In this document: positions 36,930 to 44,656 of the stretch, piece after piece
Numbering within the stretch: position 1 is the first letter of the stretch
How the letters are laid out: every line of letters starts with the position of its first letter
Source of the DNA: Mesorhizobium sp. B2-3-4
GTDB taxonomy: Bacteria > Pseudomonadota > Alphaproteobacteria > Rhizobiales > Rhizobiaceae
DNA length: 64,000 nt
Assembly: GCF_006442315.1 (NCBI RefSeq)
Contig: NZ_VFVY01000001.1
Location: forward strand, 248,001 to 312,000
Direction of reading: 5' to 3'
Notes under the pieces: generated by a model
Database searches by the model: none
Told to the model about the DNA's origin: nothing
The model's input: only the letters and a program-made list of their open reading frames with translations
Made by a program: the position numbers and the translations under genes

Positions 36930-37454
36930 TCAACGCCGATGCCGTGCAAACCAGAGGCCAGCGGCGAACAAGGCGACAAATCCAAGCGGGAAATACAGCC
37001 GGATGCCCAGCACCACGAACTGGTAGGACGCCACCGCCATCGTGAAGACGAGCTGAAAACCCCAGGTGAGGGTGAATACGGGGGCATGCCATTCGGCATA
37101 ATAGGACCGGTATTGCAGGGCGTAGAGCCCGGCGGTCACACCGATCGTCGCGGCAGCGAGCCCCACGAATGCCGCCGCGAAGGCGACCTCCGGGCCTCTT
37201 GCGAGCGAGACCAGCCGTGCGGCGAACAGGCCAACCGGAAAGGCCAGCGCGCCGCCGCCAGCAAACAGCAGCGACACGGTGCTGATCTTGCCCGGTGTCA
37301 CCCAATTGTCCAGCAACAGATTGACGAGCGCACTGGCGCCCATCGCGGCGGCCCACAGCAGGGCACCGACAAGCGCCGTTCGCAGCGTCGGCACCGCGTC
37401 GGCAAGGCGGTTCAGGGCGCGATTGCGCCTGACGGGTCGCGCAAACTCTGTCAC
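36930..37454 (-). CDS. Unknown four-helix membrane protein
   Basis: I do not recognise this 174-residue protein. It has about four or five hydrophobic segments (ALVGALLWAAAMGASALVNL, VSLLFAGGGALAFPVGLFAA, VAFAAAFVGLAAATIGVTAG and a C-terminal pair) and a basic N-terminus RPVRRNRALNR. The start is GTG, overlapping the stop of the preceding secreted-protein gene as GTGA, so the two are coupled. No catalytic motif is visible. Confidence 0.65.
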   Translation of the reverse strand: MTEFARPVRRNRALNRLADAVPTLRTALVGALLWAAAMGASALVNLLLDNWVTPGKISTVSLLFAGGGALAFPVGLFAARLVSLARGPEVAFAAAFVGLAAATIGVTAGLYALQYRSYYAEWHAPVFTLTWGFQLVFTMAVASYQFVVLGIRLYFPLGFVALFAAGLWFARHRR

Positions 37455-38176
37455 AGGCGGCCGGTCACGGCGATCCAGCGAAAGTCCGGCCCCTCGAACC
37501 CATATTGTCGCACCGCGATCAGGACCGCGTAGGCGCTGAGGCTGTCCATCGAGAATGTCTGCACCGCGCCGATCCGGTAGCCGTTCGGACATCCCCGGCT
37601 CTTGGGGATCGCCTTGTCCTCGTGCAGAAGTTTGGTTGTACCGCCATCCTGCGCCTCGATGCGCAGCAGCCGAAAGCCGTTGATCTCGCCCTGGCTGTCG
37701 CAGCCTTCGGTGTTGTTCATGCCGATCTCGTCCAACCGGAACTCGAGCGGCTGGTCGACCGGAGAAAAGATCGGACGCGGATTGACCGCCATGCGATGCG
37801 GATCGGCCGAAAGCTCGGTCACCGGATTGAAGCCGGCGGTGATGCCGCGGTTGGCGCTCAACTCGGCCTGGCTGACAATGGCCTCGCCCTTCTGGCGGGC
37901 CTGGAGGCGCGCTGCGTCGAGCGTGGCGCTCTCGTCGTCGAGCCGGACCCTGATCGGCGTACCCTTGAGAAAGCTGTCATTGTTCGTGTCGATGTAAAAG
38001 CGATTGGAGTAAGGGAAGCCCGATCCGTCCTGGACGCCGTATTCCTCGAAGGCAAACACGCCGCCGTCCTTGGTGAAGCCGAGGATTTCAAGCTCGGCGA
38101 CATCGCCGGCTTGCGCGGCAATCGGCGCCGCGAGCTGTGCGGCCAGGGAAACGGCAAACAGGAAAAGCATTCGCAT
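37451..38176 (-). CDS. Secreted DUF2259-like protein
   Basis: This 241-residue protein starts with a signal peptide (RMLFLFAVSLAAQLAAPIAA, cleavage near AQA). The mature part is beta-rich with ELEILGFTKDGGVFAFEEYG and RFYIDTNNDSFL, typical of DUF2259 predicted secreted proteins, and a Cys pair (EGCDSQG and RGCPNG). The function is unknown. ATG 38176 has GGAG 8 nt upstream, better than the longer frame to 38257. It is coupled to the following membrane-protein gene. Confidence 0.75.
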   Translation of the reverse strand: MRMLFLFAVSLAAQLAAPIAAQAGDVAELEILGFTKDGGVFAFEEYGVQDGSGFPYSNRFYIDTNNDSFLKGTPIRVRLDDESATLDAARLQARQKGEAIVSQAELSANRGITAGFNPVTELSADPHRMAVNPRPIFSPVDQPLEFRLDEIGMNNTEGCDSQGEINGFRLLRIEAQDGGTTKLLHEDKAIPKSRGCPNGYRIGAVQTFSMDSLSAYAVLIAVRQYGFEGPDFRWIAVTGRL

Positions 38177-38322
38177 CGGTTGCACTCCGTCAGCCCGGGT
38201 CGGTTCGATCCCTAGCACGAGGAAATCAAAACGTCGTGCGGACGAATGCCGATGCATCCAATCCGCTCGTCATTTGTTATTGTCGGCAGTCCCAATGGAA
38301 CCACCCCAATGGAGAACATGAC

Positions 38323-38577
38323 ATGACCGACACCAGCAAAATTCGTGAGCATATGGAAGTCGTCGGCGCCGACGGCGTGCATATCGGCACTGTCGACAAG
38401 GTCGATGGCCAGCGCATCAAGCTGACCAAGGCCGACAGCGGCGAGGGCGCTCACAAGGGCCACCACCATTATATTTCCCTCGCCCTGGTTGCCGAGGTCG
38501 ACGGCAAGAAGGTGTGGCTGTCCGCGAATTCCGATGTCGCGGTGACGTTCGAGGAAGAAAAATCCGATCCTGTCTGA
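38323..38577 (+). CDS. DUF2171-family small protein
   Basis: This 84-residue soluble protein has the PRC-barrel-like DUF2171 pattern IREHMEVVGADGVHIGTVDK with DGQRIKLTKAD and HHHYISLALV. A GGAG site precedes ATG 38323. Such proteins are common and small in rhizobia; their role is unknown, perhaps stress-related. It stands alone between two oppositely oriented genes. Confidence 0.82.
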   Translation: MTDTSKIREHMEVVGADGVHIGTVDKVDGQRIKLTKADSGEGAHKGHHHYISLALVAEVDGKKVWLSANSDVAVTFEEEKSDPV

Positions 38578-38589
38578 GCGAGGTCCCGG

Positions 38590-39600
38590 CTAGCGCCGCG
38601 ACGACCAGACCGGGAACAGATCGTTGTCGTCTGGCGTTGCGGCGAACACGCCGCGGCTGATGGCGCGCGCCATGGTGGCGCCGGCAGCCGCATAGAGGTC
38701 GATTGCCGCATCGGCTTCGAGCCGGATTCCGCTCTTGCCCGTCGCCAGCGCAAACACAAGGTCACCATCGGCCGGCGTGTGCGTCGGCCAGATGGCGCGC
38801 ACGAAGCCGTCATGCGCCGAAATCGCCAGCCGTTTTGCCGCGGCCTTGGTCAGGACAGCGTCCGTGGCGATGACGGCAATGGTGGTGTTGCCGCCGGTTT
38901 CCATCTGCCTGTCGCGATATTTCAGTGAAATCCGCTTCGCGTCGTCCGGCATGGGCGAAGGGTAACCGAGCCCGCCGAATTCATTGCCGATTTCGAACGG
39001 CGCCGCCCAGAAATGACGGCTGCGGCCGACGGTCACCGAGCCGGTCGGATTGACGGCGGCCAGCGCGCCGATGGTCACGCCATTGTCCAGCAGCGTCGAG
39101 GCTGACCCCAGGCCGCCCTTCAGGCCCGACGTCAGTGCGCCGGTGCCGGCCCCGGCCGTGCCGAGCTGGAAATCGACCGTGGCAGCCTGCACCGACTCGT
39201 AGCCGAGATCGCGATAGGGCGGAAACCGGCTCCAGCCCTTGTCGCCGCCATTGCGCAGGTCGAACAGGATCGCCGCCGGTACGATCGGCACGCGAAAGCC
39301 GCCCACCTCGAAGCCGATGCCGCGCTCACGCAGCGCCGCCTGCACGCCGGAAGCGGCATCGAGGCCGAAAGCCGAGCCGCCCGACAACACCACGGCATGG
39401 ATTGTCTCGACCGAATTGTGCGGTTCCAGCAGATCCGTCTCGCGGGTGCCGGGCGCGCCGCCGAGAATCTGGACCCCGGCCACCGCCGGCTCGTCGCAAA
39501 GCACCGTCGTTACGCCGGACTTCAACCTGGCATCGGAAGCATTGCCGACACGCAGGCCAGCCACGTCCGAAATCAGATTGCGCGGGCCGGTGCGGACCAT
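38590..39600 (-). CDS. P1-family (DmpA/BapA/NylC-like) peptidase
   Basis: This 336-residue N-terminal-nucleophile hydrolase family member is normally autocleaved into two chains. Seen are TGPRNLISDVAGLRVGNASD at the start (family hallmark), LSGGSAFGLDAASGV, and GAGTGALTSGLKGGLGSAS, where a Ser/Thr should become the new N-terminus. Known relatives cleave D-amino, beta-amino or oligomer amide bonds. ATG 39600 overlaps the binding-protein stop by one base (TGATG), so both are made together. Location is not clear because no signal peptide is seen. Confidence 0.88.
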   Translation of the reverse strand: MVRTGPRNLISDVAGLRVGNASDARLKSGVTTVLCDEPAVAGVQILGGAPGTRETDLLEPHNSVETIHAVVLSGGSAFGLDAASGVQAALRERGIGFEVGGFRVPIVPAAILFDLRNGGDKGWSRFPPYRDLGYESVQAATVDFQLGTAGAGTGALTSGLKGGLGSASTLLDNGVTIGALAAVNPTGSVTVGRSRHFWAAPFEIGNEFGGLGYPSPMPDDAKRISLKYRDRQMETGGNTTIAVIATDAVLTKAAAKRLAISAHDGFVRAIWPTHTPADGDLVFALATGKSGIRLEADAAIDLYAAAGATMARAISRGVFAATPDDNDLFPVWSSRR

Positions 39601-40673
39601 CAATTGCTTTCCAGGGGTACGAAGCGCGTGCCGTCGAAGCGGAAGACACGGTAGGGGCTCTGGCTAAGGTCGCCCTTGGCGTCGAAGCGGAAAGACCCGA
39701 TCGCCGTGGTGAAATCGTGCCCGGAAAGTGCGTCGGTCAGCGGCTTGCCGGAGCTCGCGGCATCCGCCATCGCCGCCTTGACGATCTCGACGGCGGCGTA
39801 GGCGGGCAGCGTATAGCCGTCCGGTACGATCTTTTGCGCGGAGAAGCTTTCCAGCACGTTCGGGTCGGCCACATCGGCCCATTCCGGCGGCGCGATCATC
39901 AACGTGCCGGTCGCGTAGGGCACGTCACCGGGCGGCGTGCGCAGGTTTTCGCCGCCGGCAAGGACGATGCCGGCCTGGAGTTGGGCGGCATCGCGTCCCA
40001 TGATGGCGATGTCATCACCGTCGCCGCCGGCGAAGACATGCGTTGCGCCGGCCTTTTTCAGCCGTCCGATGAGGCCGATCTGGTTGTCGAGCTGCGGCCG
40101 GAACGTGTCGACGAAGACCGGTTTGAGCGCCGCCTGCTCTGCCGCGGCGCGAAATGTCTCGGCGATCTCGCGGCCATAGATCGTGCCGTCGTCGATGATG
40201 GCGAACAGTTCGTCCCGCCACAGCCGGGTGAGGGTGGAGGCCACGGCGTTGCGCTCGTCATCGCCGCGCGGCCCGAGGCGGTAGACCGGCCAGCCGGTCT
40301 TGGCGCGGCGGTCCGTCAGGCTTTCGGTCCGCACGCCAACGGTGATGACAGGAATATTTGCGTCCTTCAGGGCAGGCATCGCCGCCTCGATCGCCTCCGT
40401 GCAGAGGAAACCGATCACGACACTGACCTTGGCCGCCACGAACTCCTTGGCCGCCGCGGCGCCGCCGTCGCCGGTGCAGGCGTCATCCACGGTCTTGATC
40501 TGGATGTCGTTCGCCGATGCCGCGAGGCCGGCGCCAGCCTCAATCTGCTTGCCGAGAATGGCCGATGGCCCCGACAGCGGCGCGGCGACGCCGATCGTGA
40601 ACGTCTGGGCGCCGGCGGCGCTGCTCAGCCACAGCCAGGCAAGTGCGGTGGATATCGTTGCCCCGGATCGCAT
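39600..40673 (-). CDS. Leu/Ile/Val-type ABC transporter substrate-binding protein (orphan)
   Basis: This 357-residue periplasmic-binding-fold type I protein has a signal peptide (ATISTALAWLWLSSAAGAQ) and FTIGVAAPLSGPSAILGKQI, followed by the usual two lobes with VVIGFLCTEAIEAAMPAL and WPVYRLGPRGDDERNAV. No permease or ATPase gene is near, so it serves a distant transporter or a sensor. It is coupled to the P1 peptidase gene, which suggests that the ligand is a peptide or amide that the peptidase later cleaves (inference). Confidence 0.87.
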   Translation of the reverse strand: MRSGATISTALAWLWLSSAAGAQTFTIGVAAPLSGPSAILGKQIEAGAGLAASANDIQIKTVDDACTGDGGAAAAKEFVAAKVSVVIGFLCTEAIEAAMPALKDANIPVITVGVRTESLTDRRAKTGWPVYRLGPRGDDERNAVASTLTRLWRDELFAIIDDGTIYGREIAETFRAAAEQAALKPVFVDTFRPQLDNQIGLIGRLKKAGATHVFAGGDGDDIAIMGRDAAQLQAGIVLAGGENLRTPPGDVPYATGTLMIAPPEWADVADPNVLESFSAQKIVPDGYTLPAYAAVEIVKAAMADAASSGKPLTDALSGHDFTTAIGSFRFDAKGDLSQSPYRVFRFDGTRFVPLESN

Positions 40674-40792
40674 CCTGCCGAACCGTCCCTCCAAGCCCGC
40701 ACCATCGCGCAGGCGCCAATTCCCGCCAAGACCTAAAGGCTGCCTGGCTTCGGTGCAACACGCGAATTCCGGATATGGGCCAAGCACTTCGC

Positions 40793-40821
40793 TTGTGGCA
40801 TGTCATGTCTGGCCATATATA
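40793..40821 (+). promoter_or_regulatory. Candidate promoter of the cox-like maturation operon
   Basis: TTGTGG (40793-40798), a 17-nt spacer and TATATA (40816-40821) make a good sigma70-type promoter about 30 nt upstream of the GTG start of the flavin reductase gene. Confidence 0.5.
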
Positions 40822-40851
40822 GCGATAGGTTTCTGGCTGTGGAAAATTCCG

Positions 40852-41379
40852 GTGCTGAAGAAGAATGACATTGGACCGCAGGCCTATCGCGACGCGATGA
40901 GCCATTTTGCCGGTCACGTCCATGTGGTGACCACCGACGGTCCCGCCGGCAAGCGTGGCGCGACCGTGATCGCGGCCTGTTCGGTTTCGGACACGCCGCC
41001 CACCATCCTGGTCTGCCTCAACCGCGAAAATCCGAAGAATGAGCCGTTCGTCAAGAACGGCAGATTTGCCCTGAACACACTTGCTTCGCACCAGCAGCCG
41101 CTGTCCGTCGGATTCTCCGGCATGACCGGCCTGCCGGTCGAGGAGCGTTTTGCGCTTGGCGAATGGGACGTGATTTCGACCGGGGCGCCGACGCTGAAGG
41201 GCGCGCTCGCCGTGTTTGACTGCGAACTGATCGACACCAAGGACCTGGCCACCCATCGTGTGCTTTTTGGTAAGGTGACAGGCCTGCGCATGGGCGATAA
41301 TTTGCGGCCGCTGATCTATCACGCGCGCGGCTACCACGTTCTGGAAAGTGGGGCGGCCGCACCCACGGAGAAGGAATGA
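40852..41379 (+). CDS. Flavin reductase domain protein (HpaC/RutF-like)
   Basis: This 175-residue FMN-binding split-barrel protein has YRDAMSHFAGHVHVVTTDGP, KRGATVIAACSVSDTPPTIL and FALNTLASHQQPLSVGFSG, the family order. It would reduce free flavin with NAD(P)H or bind flavin for a partner oxygenase. The frame extends far upstream without fit to the family, so GTG 40852 is taken, with GGAAAA upstream. It is the first gene of a plus-strand run and overlaps the MoxR gene by ATGA. Confidence 0.85.
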   Translation: MLKKNDIGPQAYRDAMSHFAGHVHVVTTDGPAGKRGATVIAACSVSDTPPTILVCLNRENPKNEPFVKNGRFALNTLASHQQPLSVGFSGMTGLPVEERFALGEWDVISTGAPTLKGALAVFDCELIDTKDLATHRVLFGKVTGLRMGDNLRPLIYHARGYHVLESGAAAPTEKE

Positions 41380-42305
41380 GCGACCTGCAACCGCGCGCCG
41401 TGCCGCGGACGATCGACGAGACGCTCGATCTCCTGACCGGTGCGGACTATGTCGCGGACCGGTCGCTTGCAACAGTGCTTTTCCTGTCGCTTCGCATGAA
41501 ACGGCCGCTTTTCCTCGAGGGCGAGGCTGGCGTCGGCAAGACCGAGATCGCCAAGGTGTTGGCGCAAGCGCTTGGCCGCCGGCTGATCCGCCTGCAGTGC
41601 TATGAAGGGCTCGATGTTTCCTCGGCGGTCTATGAGTGGAACTACGCCGCGCAAATGATCGAAATCCGCATGGAGGAGGCCGCCGGCAAGGTCGACCGGT
41701 CCGCGATGGAGCGTAACGTCTTCTCGGAAAAATATCTGATCCGCCGGCCGGTCCTCGATGCGCTGACCGGCAAGACGGACGCAGCCCCGGTTTTCCTGAT
41801 CGACGAACTCGACCGCACCGACGAAGCCTTCGAGGCCTTCCTGCTCGAAATCCTCTCCGACTTCCAGGTGACGGTGCCCGAACTCGGCACGATCAAGGCC
41901 GAAGAACCGCCGATCGTTATCATCACCACGAACCGCACGCGCGAGATCCACGACGCGCTCAAGCGGCGTTGCCTCTATCACTGGGTCGACTATCCCAACG
42001 CGGAACGTGAACTGGAGATCGTGCACCGCAAGGTGCCGCGGGCCAACCAGCGGCTTTCCGCGGAAGTGGTCTCCTTCATCCAGAAGCTGCGCCAGGTCGA
42101 GCTGTTCAAGATGCCGGGCGTTGCCGAGACCATCGACTGGGCCGGCGCGCTGACCGAACTCGACAAGGTCGCGCTCGATCCGGAAACCGTTTCCGACACG
42201 ATCGGCGTCCTGTTGAAATACCAGGACGACATTGCCCGCATCGAACAGGGCGAAGGCCGGCGCATCCTCGACGAGGTGAAGGCCGAGCTTTCGGCGGCGG
42301 AGTAG
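41376..42305 (+). CDS. MoxR-family AAA ATPase (CoxD-like)
   Basis: This 309-residue AAA+ ATPase has Walker A EGEAGVGKTE (about residues 48-57), Walker B VFLIDELDRTDE (about 138-149), sensor 1 IIITTNRTREI and an Arg-finger-like segment RRCLYHWVDYP. CoxD-type MoxR proteins remodel or insert sulfur and copper into molybdenum hydroxylases, working with a VWA partner, which is the next gene. It is cytoplasmic. Confidence 0.93.
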   Translation: MSDLQPRAVPRTIDETLDLLTGADYVADRSLATVLFLSLRMKRPLFLEGEAGVGKTEIAKVLAQALGRRLIRLQCYEGLDVSSAVYEWNYAAQMIEIRMEEAAGKVDRSAMERNVFSEKYLIRRPVLDALTGKTDAAPVFLIDELDRTDEAFEAFLLEILSDFQVTVPELGTIKAEEPPIVIITTNRTREIHDALKRRCLYHWVDYPNAERELEIVHRKVPRANQRLSAEVVSFIQKLRQVELFKMPGVAETIDWAGALTELDKVALDPETVSDTIGVLLKYQDDIARIEQGEGRRILDEVKAELSAAE

Positions 42306-42309
42306 GGCC

Positions 42310-43554
42310 GTGCCGTGTGTCGAACCAAGGGAAGCGACTGCGGACGGGCGCATCGCCGACAACATCGTCTATTTCGCCCGCGCCTTGCGCAAATCCGGCA
42401 TGCGGGTCGGGCCGGCCTCGGTCAAGGACGCCATCGAGGCGGTGCTTGCCGCCGGCATCGGCTCGCGCGACGATTTCTACTGGACGCTGCACGCCGTGCT
42501 GGTGTCGCGGCACGAGGATCACGCCACGTTCGATGAGGCGTTCCGGCTGTTCTGGAAGTCGCGCGAACTGATCGAAAAACTCTTGGCGATGTTTTCTCCG
42601 GTGGCGCCCGACATCAGGGAAAAGCAGAAGCCGCGTGCCGCCGAAAACAGGGTCAGCCAGGCGATGTTCGAGGGCCACCAGAAGAACCAGCCAGCGCAGG
42701 AAATTCCCGAGATCGAGGTCGATGCGCGCTTCACCTTCTCGGGCAACGAAGTGCTGCGGGGCAAGGATTTCGCCCAGATGAACGCCGCCGAGATGGCTGA
42801 CGCCAAAAAGGCGATCGCCCAGTTGCGGCTGCCTTTCGATATGGTCAGGACACGACGCTTCAGGGCCGATCCTCATGGCCGCCGCATCGATCCGCGCACC
42901 ATGCTGCGTTCGGCCGCGCGCACCGGCGGAGAGTTGATCCTGCCGAAATTCCGGTCGCCGCGAGAAGTGCATCCACCCCTGGTGGTGCTTGCCGACATCT
43001 CCGGTTCGATGAGCCAGTACACACGCATCTTCCTGCATTTCCTGCACGCGCTGACGGAGAAGCGCCGCCGCGTCCACACGTTCGTCTTCGGCACGCGGCT
43101 CACCAACCTGACCCGGCAAATGCGCCATAGCGATCCCGACGCCGCGCTTGCCGATTGCTCGGCGGCGGTCAAGGACTGGTCGGGTGGCACCCGCATCGGC
43201 GATACGCTGGCCGAGTTCAACCGGATATGGTCGCGGCGCGTGCTGGGACAGGGCGCGGTCGTGCTTCTGATCACTGACGGGCTGGAGCGCGACGATGTCG
43301 CCGGCCTTTCGCAGGAAATGGAGCGGCTGCACAAATCCTGCCGGCGGCTGATCTGGCTGAACCCCTTGCTGCGTTTCGACGGTTTTCAGGCGCGTGCCCG
43401 GGGCGTCAAGGCGATGTTGCCGCATGTCGACGAATTCCGCCCGGTGCACAATCTCGACGCGCTCGCAGATCTCTGCGCCTCGCTGGACAGGAAATCGGCG
43501 CTCTCCGTCGATCCACGGCGGTGGATGGATGCTGGCGCGAGGCATGCAGCATAG
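42310..43554 (+). CDS. VWA-domain protein (CoxE-like)
   Basis: This 414-residue protein has a helical N-terminal region and a C-terminal von Willebrand A domain with the MIDAS motif DISGSMSQ (Asp229-Ser233), VFGTRLTNLT and VLLITDGLERDD. MoxR plus CoxE-type pairs assist metallo-enzyme maturation. The start is GTG 5 nt after the MoxR stop. It is the second part of the putative maturation chaperone. Confidence 0.9.
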   Translation: MPCVEPREATADGRIADNIVYFARALRKSGMRVGPASVKDAIEAVLAAGIGSRDDFYWTLHAVLVSRHEDHATFDEAFRLFWKSRELIEKLLAMFSPVAPDIREKQKPRAAENRVSQAMFEGHQKNQPAQEIPEIEVDARFTFSGNEVLRGKDFAQMNAAEMADAKKAIAQLRLPFDMVRTRRFRADPHGRRIDPRTMLRSAARTGGELILPKFRSPREVHPPLVVLADISGSMSQYTRIFLHFLHALTEKRRRVHTFVFGTRLTNLTRQMRHSDPDAALADCSAAVKDWSGGTRIGDTLAEFNRIWSRRVLGQGAVVLLITDGLERDDVAGLSQEMERLHKSCRRLIWLNPLLRFDGFQARARGVKAMLPHVDEFRPVHNLDALADLCASLDRKSALSVDPRRWMDAGARHAA

Positions 43555-43608
43555 CCATATGTTTCATTTTCCGGCTCCCTGGAAAAACAGACCCTGAGAG
43601 AAGCAACG

Positions 43609-43947
43609 ATGAGCGACAATCTCTATCTCGATGAGGCCCGCGACCCGCTGATCATCGCGGAAGCCTGGATGAAGGACGGCAAGGATGTCGCTATCGCGAC
43701 CGTGGTCGAGACCTGGGGTTCGGCGCCGCGCCCGGTCGGCAGCCATCTTGTCATCGATGCCGACGGCAATTTCCACGGTTCGGTTTCGGGCGGCTGCGTC
43801 GAGGGCGCCGTGGTGACCGAGGCGGTCGACGTCATCGGCTCCGGCAAGGCCAGGATGCTGGAGTTCGGTGTTGCCGACGAGACGGCCTGGCAAGTGGGCC
43901 TGTCCTGCGGCGGCCGTATCAAGGTTTATGTGGAGAGGCTCGGCTGA
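43609..43947 (+). CDS. XdhC/CoxI-family protein, N-terminal domain only
   Basis: This 112-residue protein contains only the XdhC_CoxI domain: AIATVVETWGSAPRPVGSHL, GNFHGSVSGGCVEGAVVTEA and GLSCGGRIKVYVERL with the conserved Cys pair (GGCVEG, LSCGG). XdhC binds molybdenum cofactor and feeds it, with sulfur added, to xanthine-dehydrogenase-like enzymes. The Rossmann half is a separate gene 4 nt downstream. Confidence 0.9.
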   Translation: MSDNLYLDEARDPLIIAEAWMKDGKDVAIATVVETWGSAPRPVGSHLVIDADGNFHGSVSGGCVEGAVVTEAVDVIGSGKARMLEFGVADETAWQVGLSCGGRIKVYVERLG

Positions 43948-43951
43948 TCCA

Positions 43952-44656
43952 ATGGACCCCTATGCGCTGAAAACCCTCAATGCCGAAAGACGCGCCCGCC
44001 GCGCGGCGATCCTCGTCACCGATCTTGGTGACGGTCGCGATCGTATCGTGCGAGAGGGCGATCAGGTCGCCGGCGATCTCGGAGCGGCGATCGCCAAGAC
44101 ATTTCGATCGGGCAATTCCGGTTCTGTCGAGGCGGAAGGGCGGACTTTCTTTCTCAACGCGCATCTGCCGCGGCCGCGCCTTGTGGTGATCGGCGCCGTT
44201 CATATCAGCCAGGCGCTGGCGCCGATGGCCCGGATCTCAGGCTATCCCTTGGAGATCATCGATCCACGCACCGCCTTCGCCACGTCGGACCGTTTCCCCG
44301 ATGTCGCCTTGCGTGCCGAATGGCCGCAGGATGTGCTCGAACGCCAGCCGCTCGACGCCTACACGGCGCTCGCCGCCGTCACCCATGACCCCAAGATCGA
44401 CGATTTCGCGCTGAAGGCGGCACTCGACGCCAACTGCTTCTATGTCGGGGCGCTTGGCAGCCGCAAGACGCATGCCAAGCGCGTCGAGCGCCTGCTGGCG
44501 CTGGGCGCTAGTGCCGACCAGATCGCTCGCATCCACGCGCCGATCGGGCTCGACATTGGGGCGGCAAGCCCCGCCGAGATCGCCGTCGCAATCCTTGCCC
44601 AGACCATCCTTGCCTTCCGCTCGCGCGGTATTCAAGCCAAGGGCGCGGCGGCGTGA
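43952..44656 (+). CDS. XdhC-family protein, Rossmann domain
   Basis: This 234-residue protein has an N-terminal segment of about 70 residues and a C-terminal XdhC Rossmann fold: PRLVVIGAVHISQALAPMAR, YTALAAVTHDPKIDDFALKA, FYVGALGSRKTHAKRVERLL and IGLDIGAASPAEIAVAILAQ. It would complete the XdhC function begun by the previous protein. Its stop overlaps the GTG start of the next gene as GTGA. Confidence 0.9.
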   Translation: MDPYALKTLNAERRARRAAILVTDLGDGRDRIVREGDQVAGDLGAAIAKTFRSGNSGSVEAEGRTFFLNAHLPRPRLVVIGAVHISQALAPMARISGYPLEIIDPRTAFATSDRFPDVALRAEWPQDVLERQPLDAYTALAAVTHDPKIDDFALKAALDANCFYVGALGSRKTHAKRVERLLALGASADQIARIHAPIGLDIGAASPAEIAVAILAQTILAFRSRGIQAKGAAA

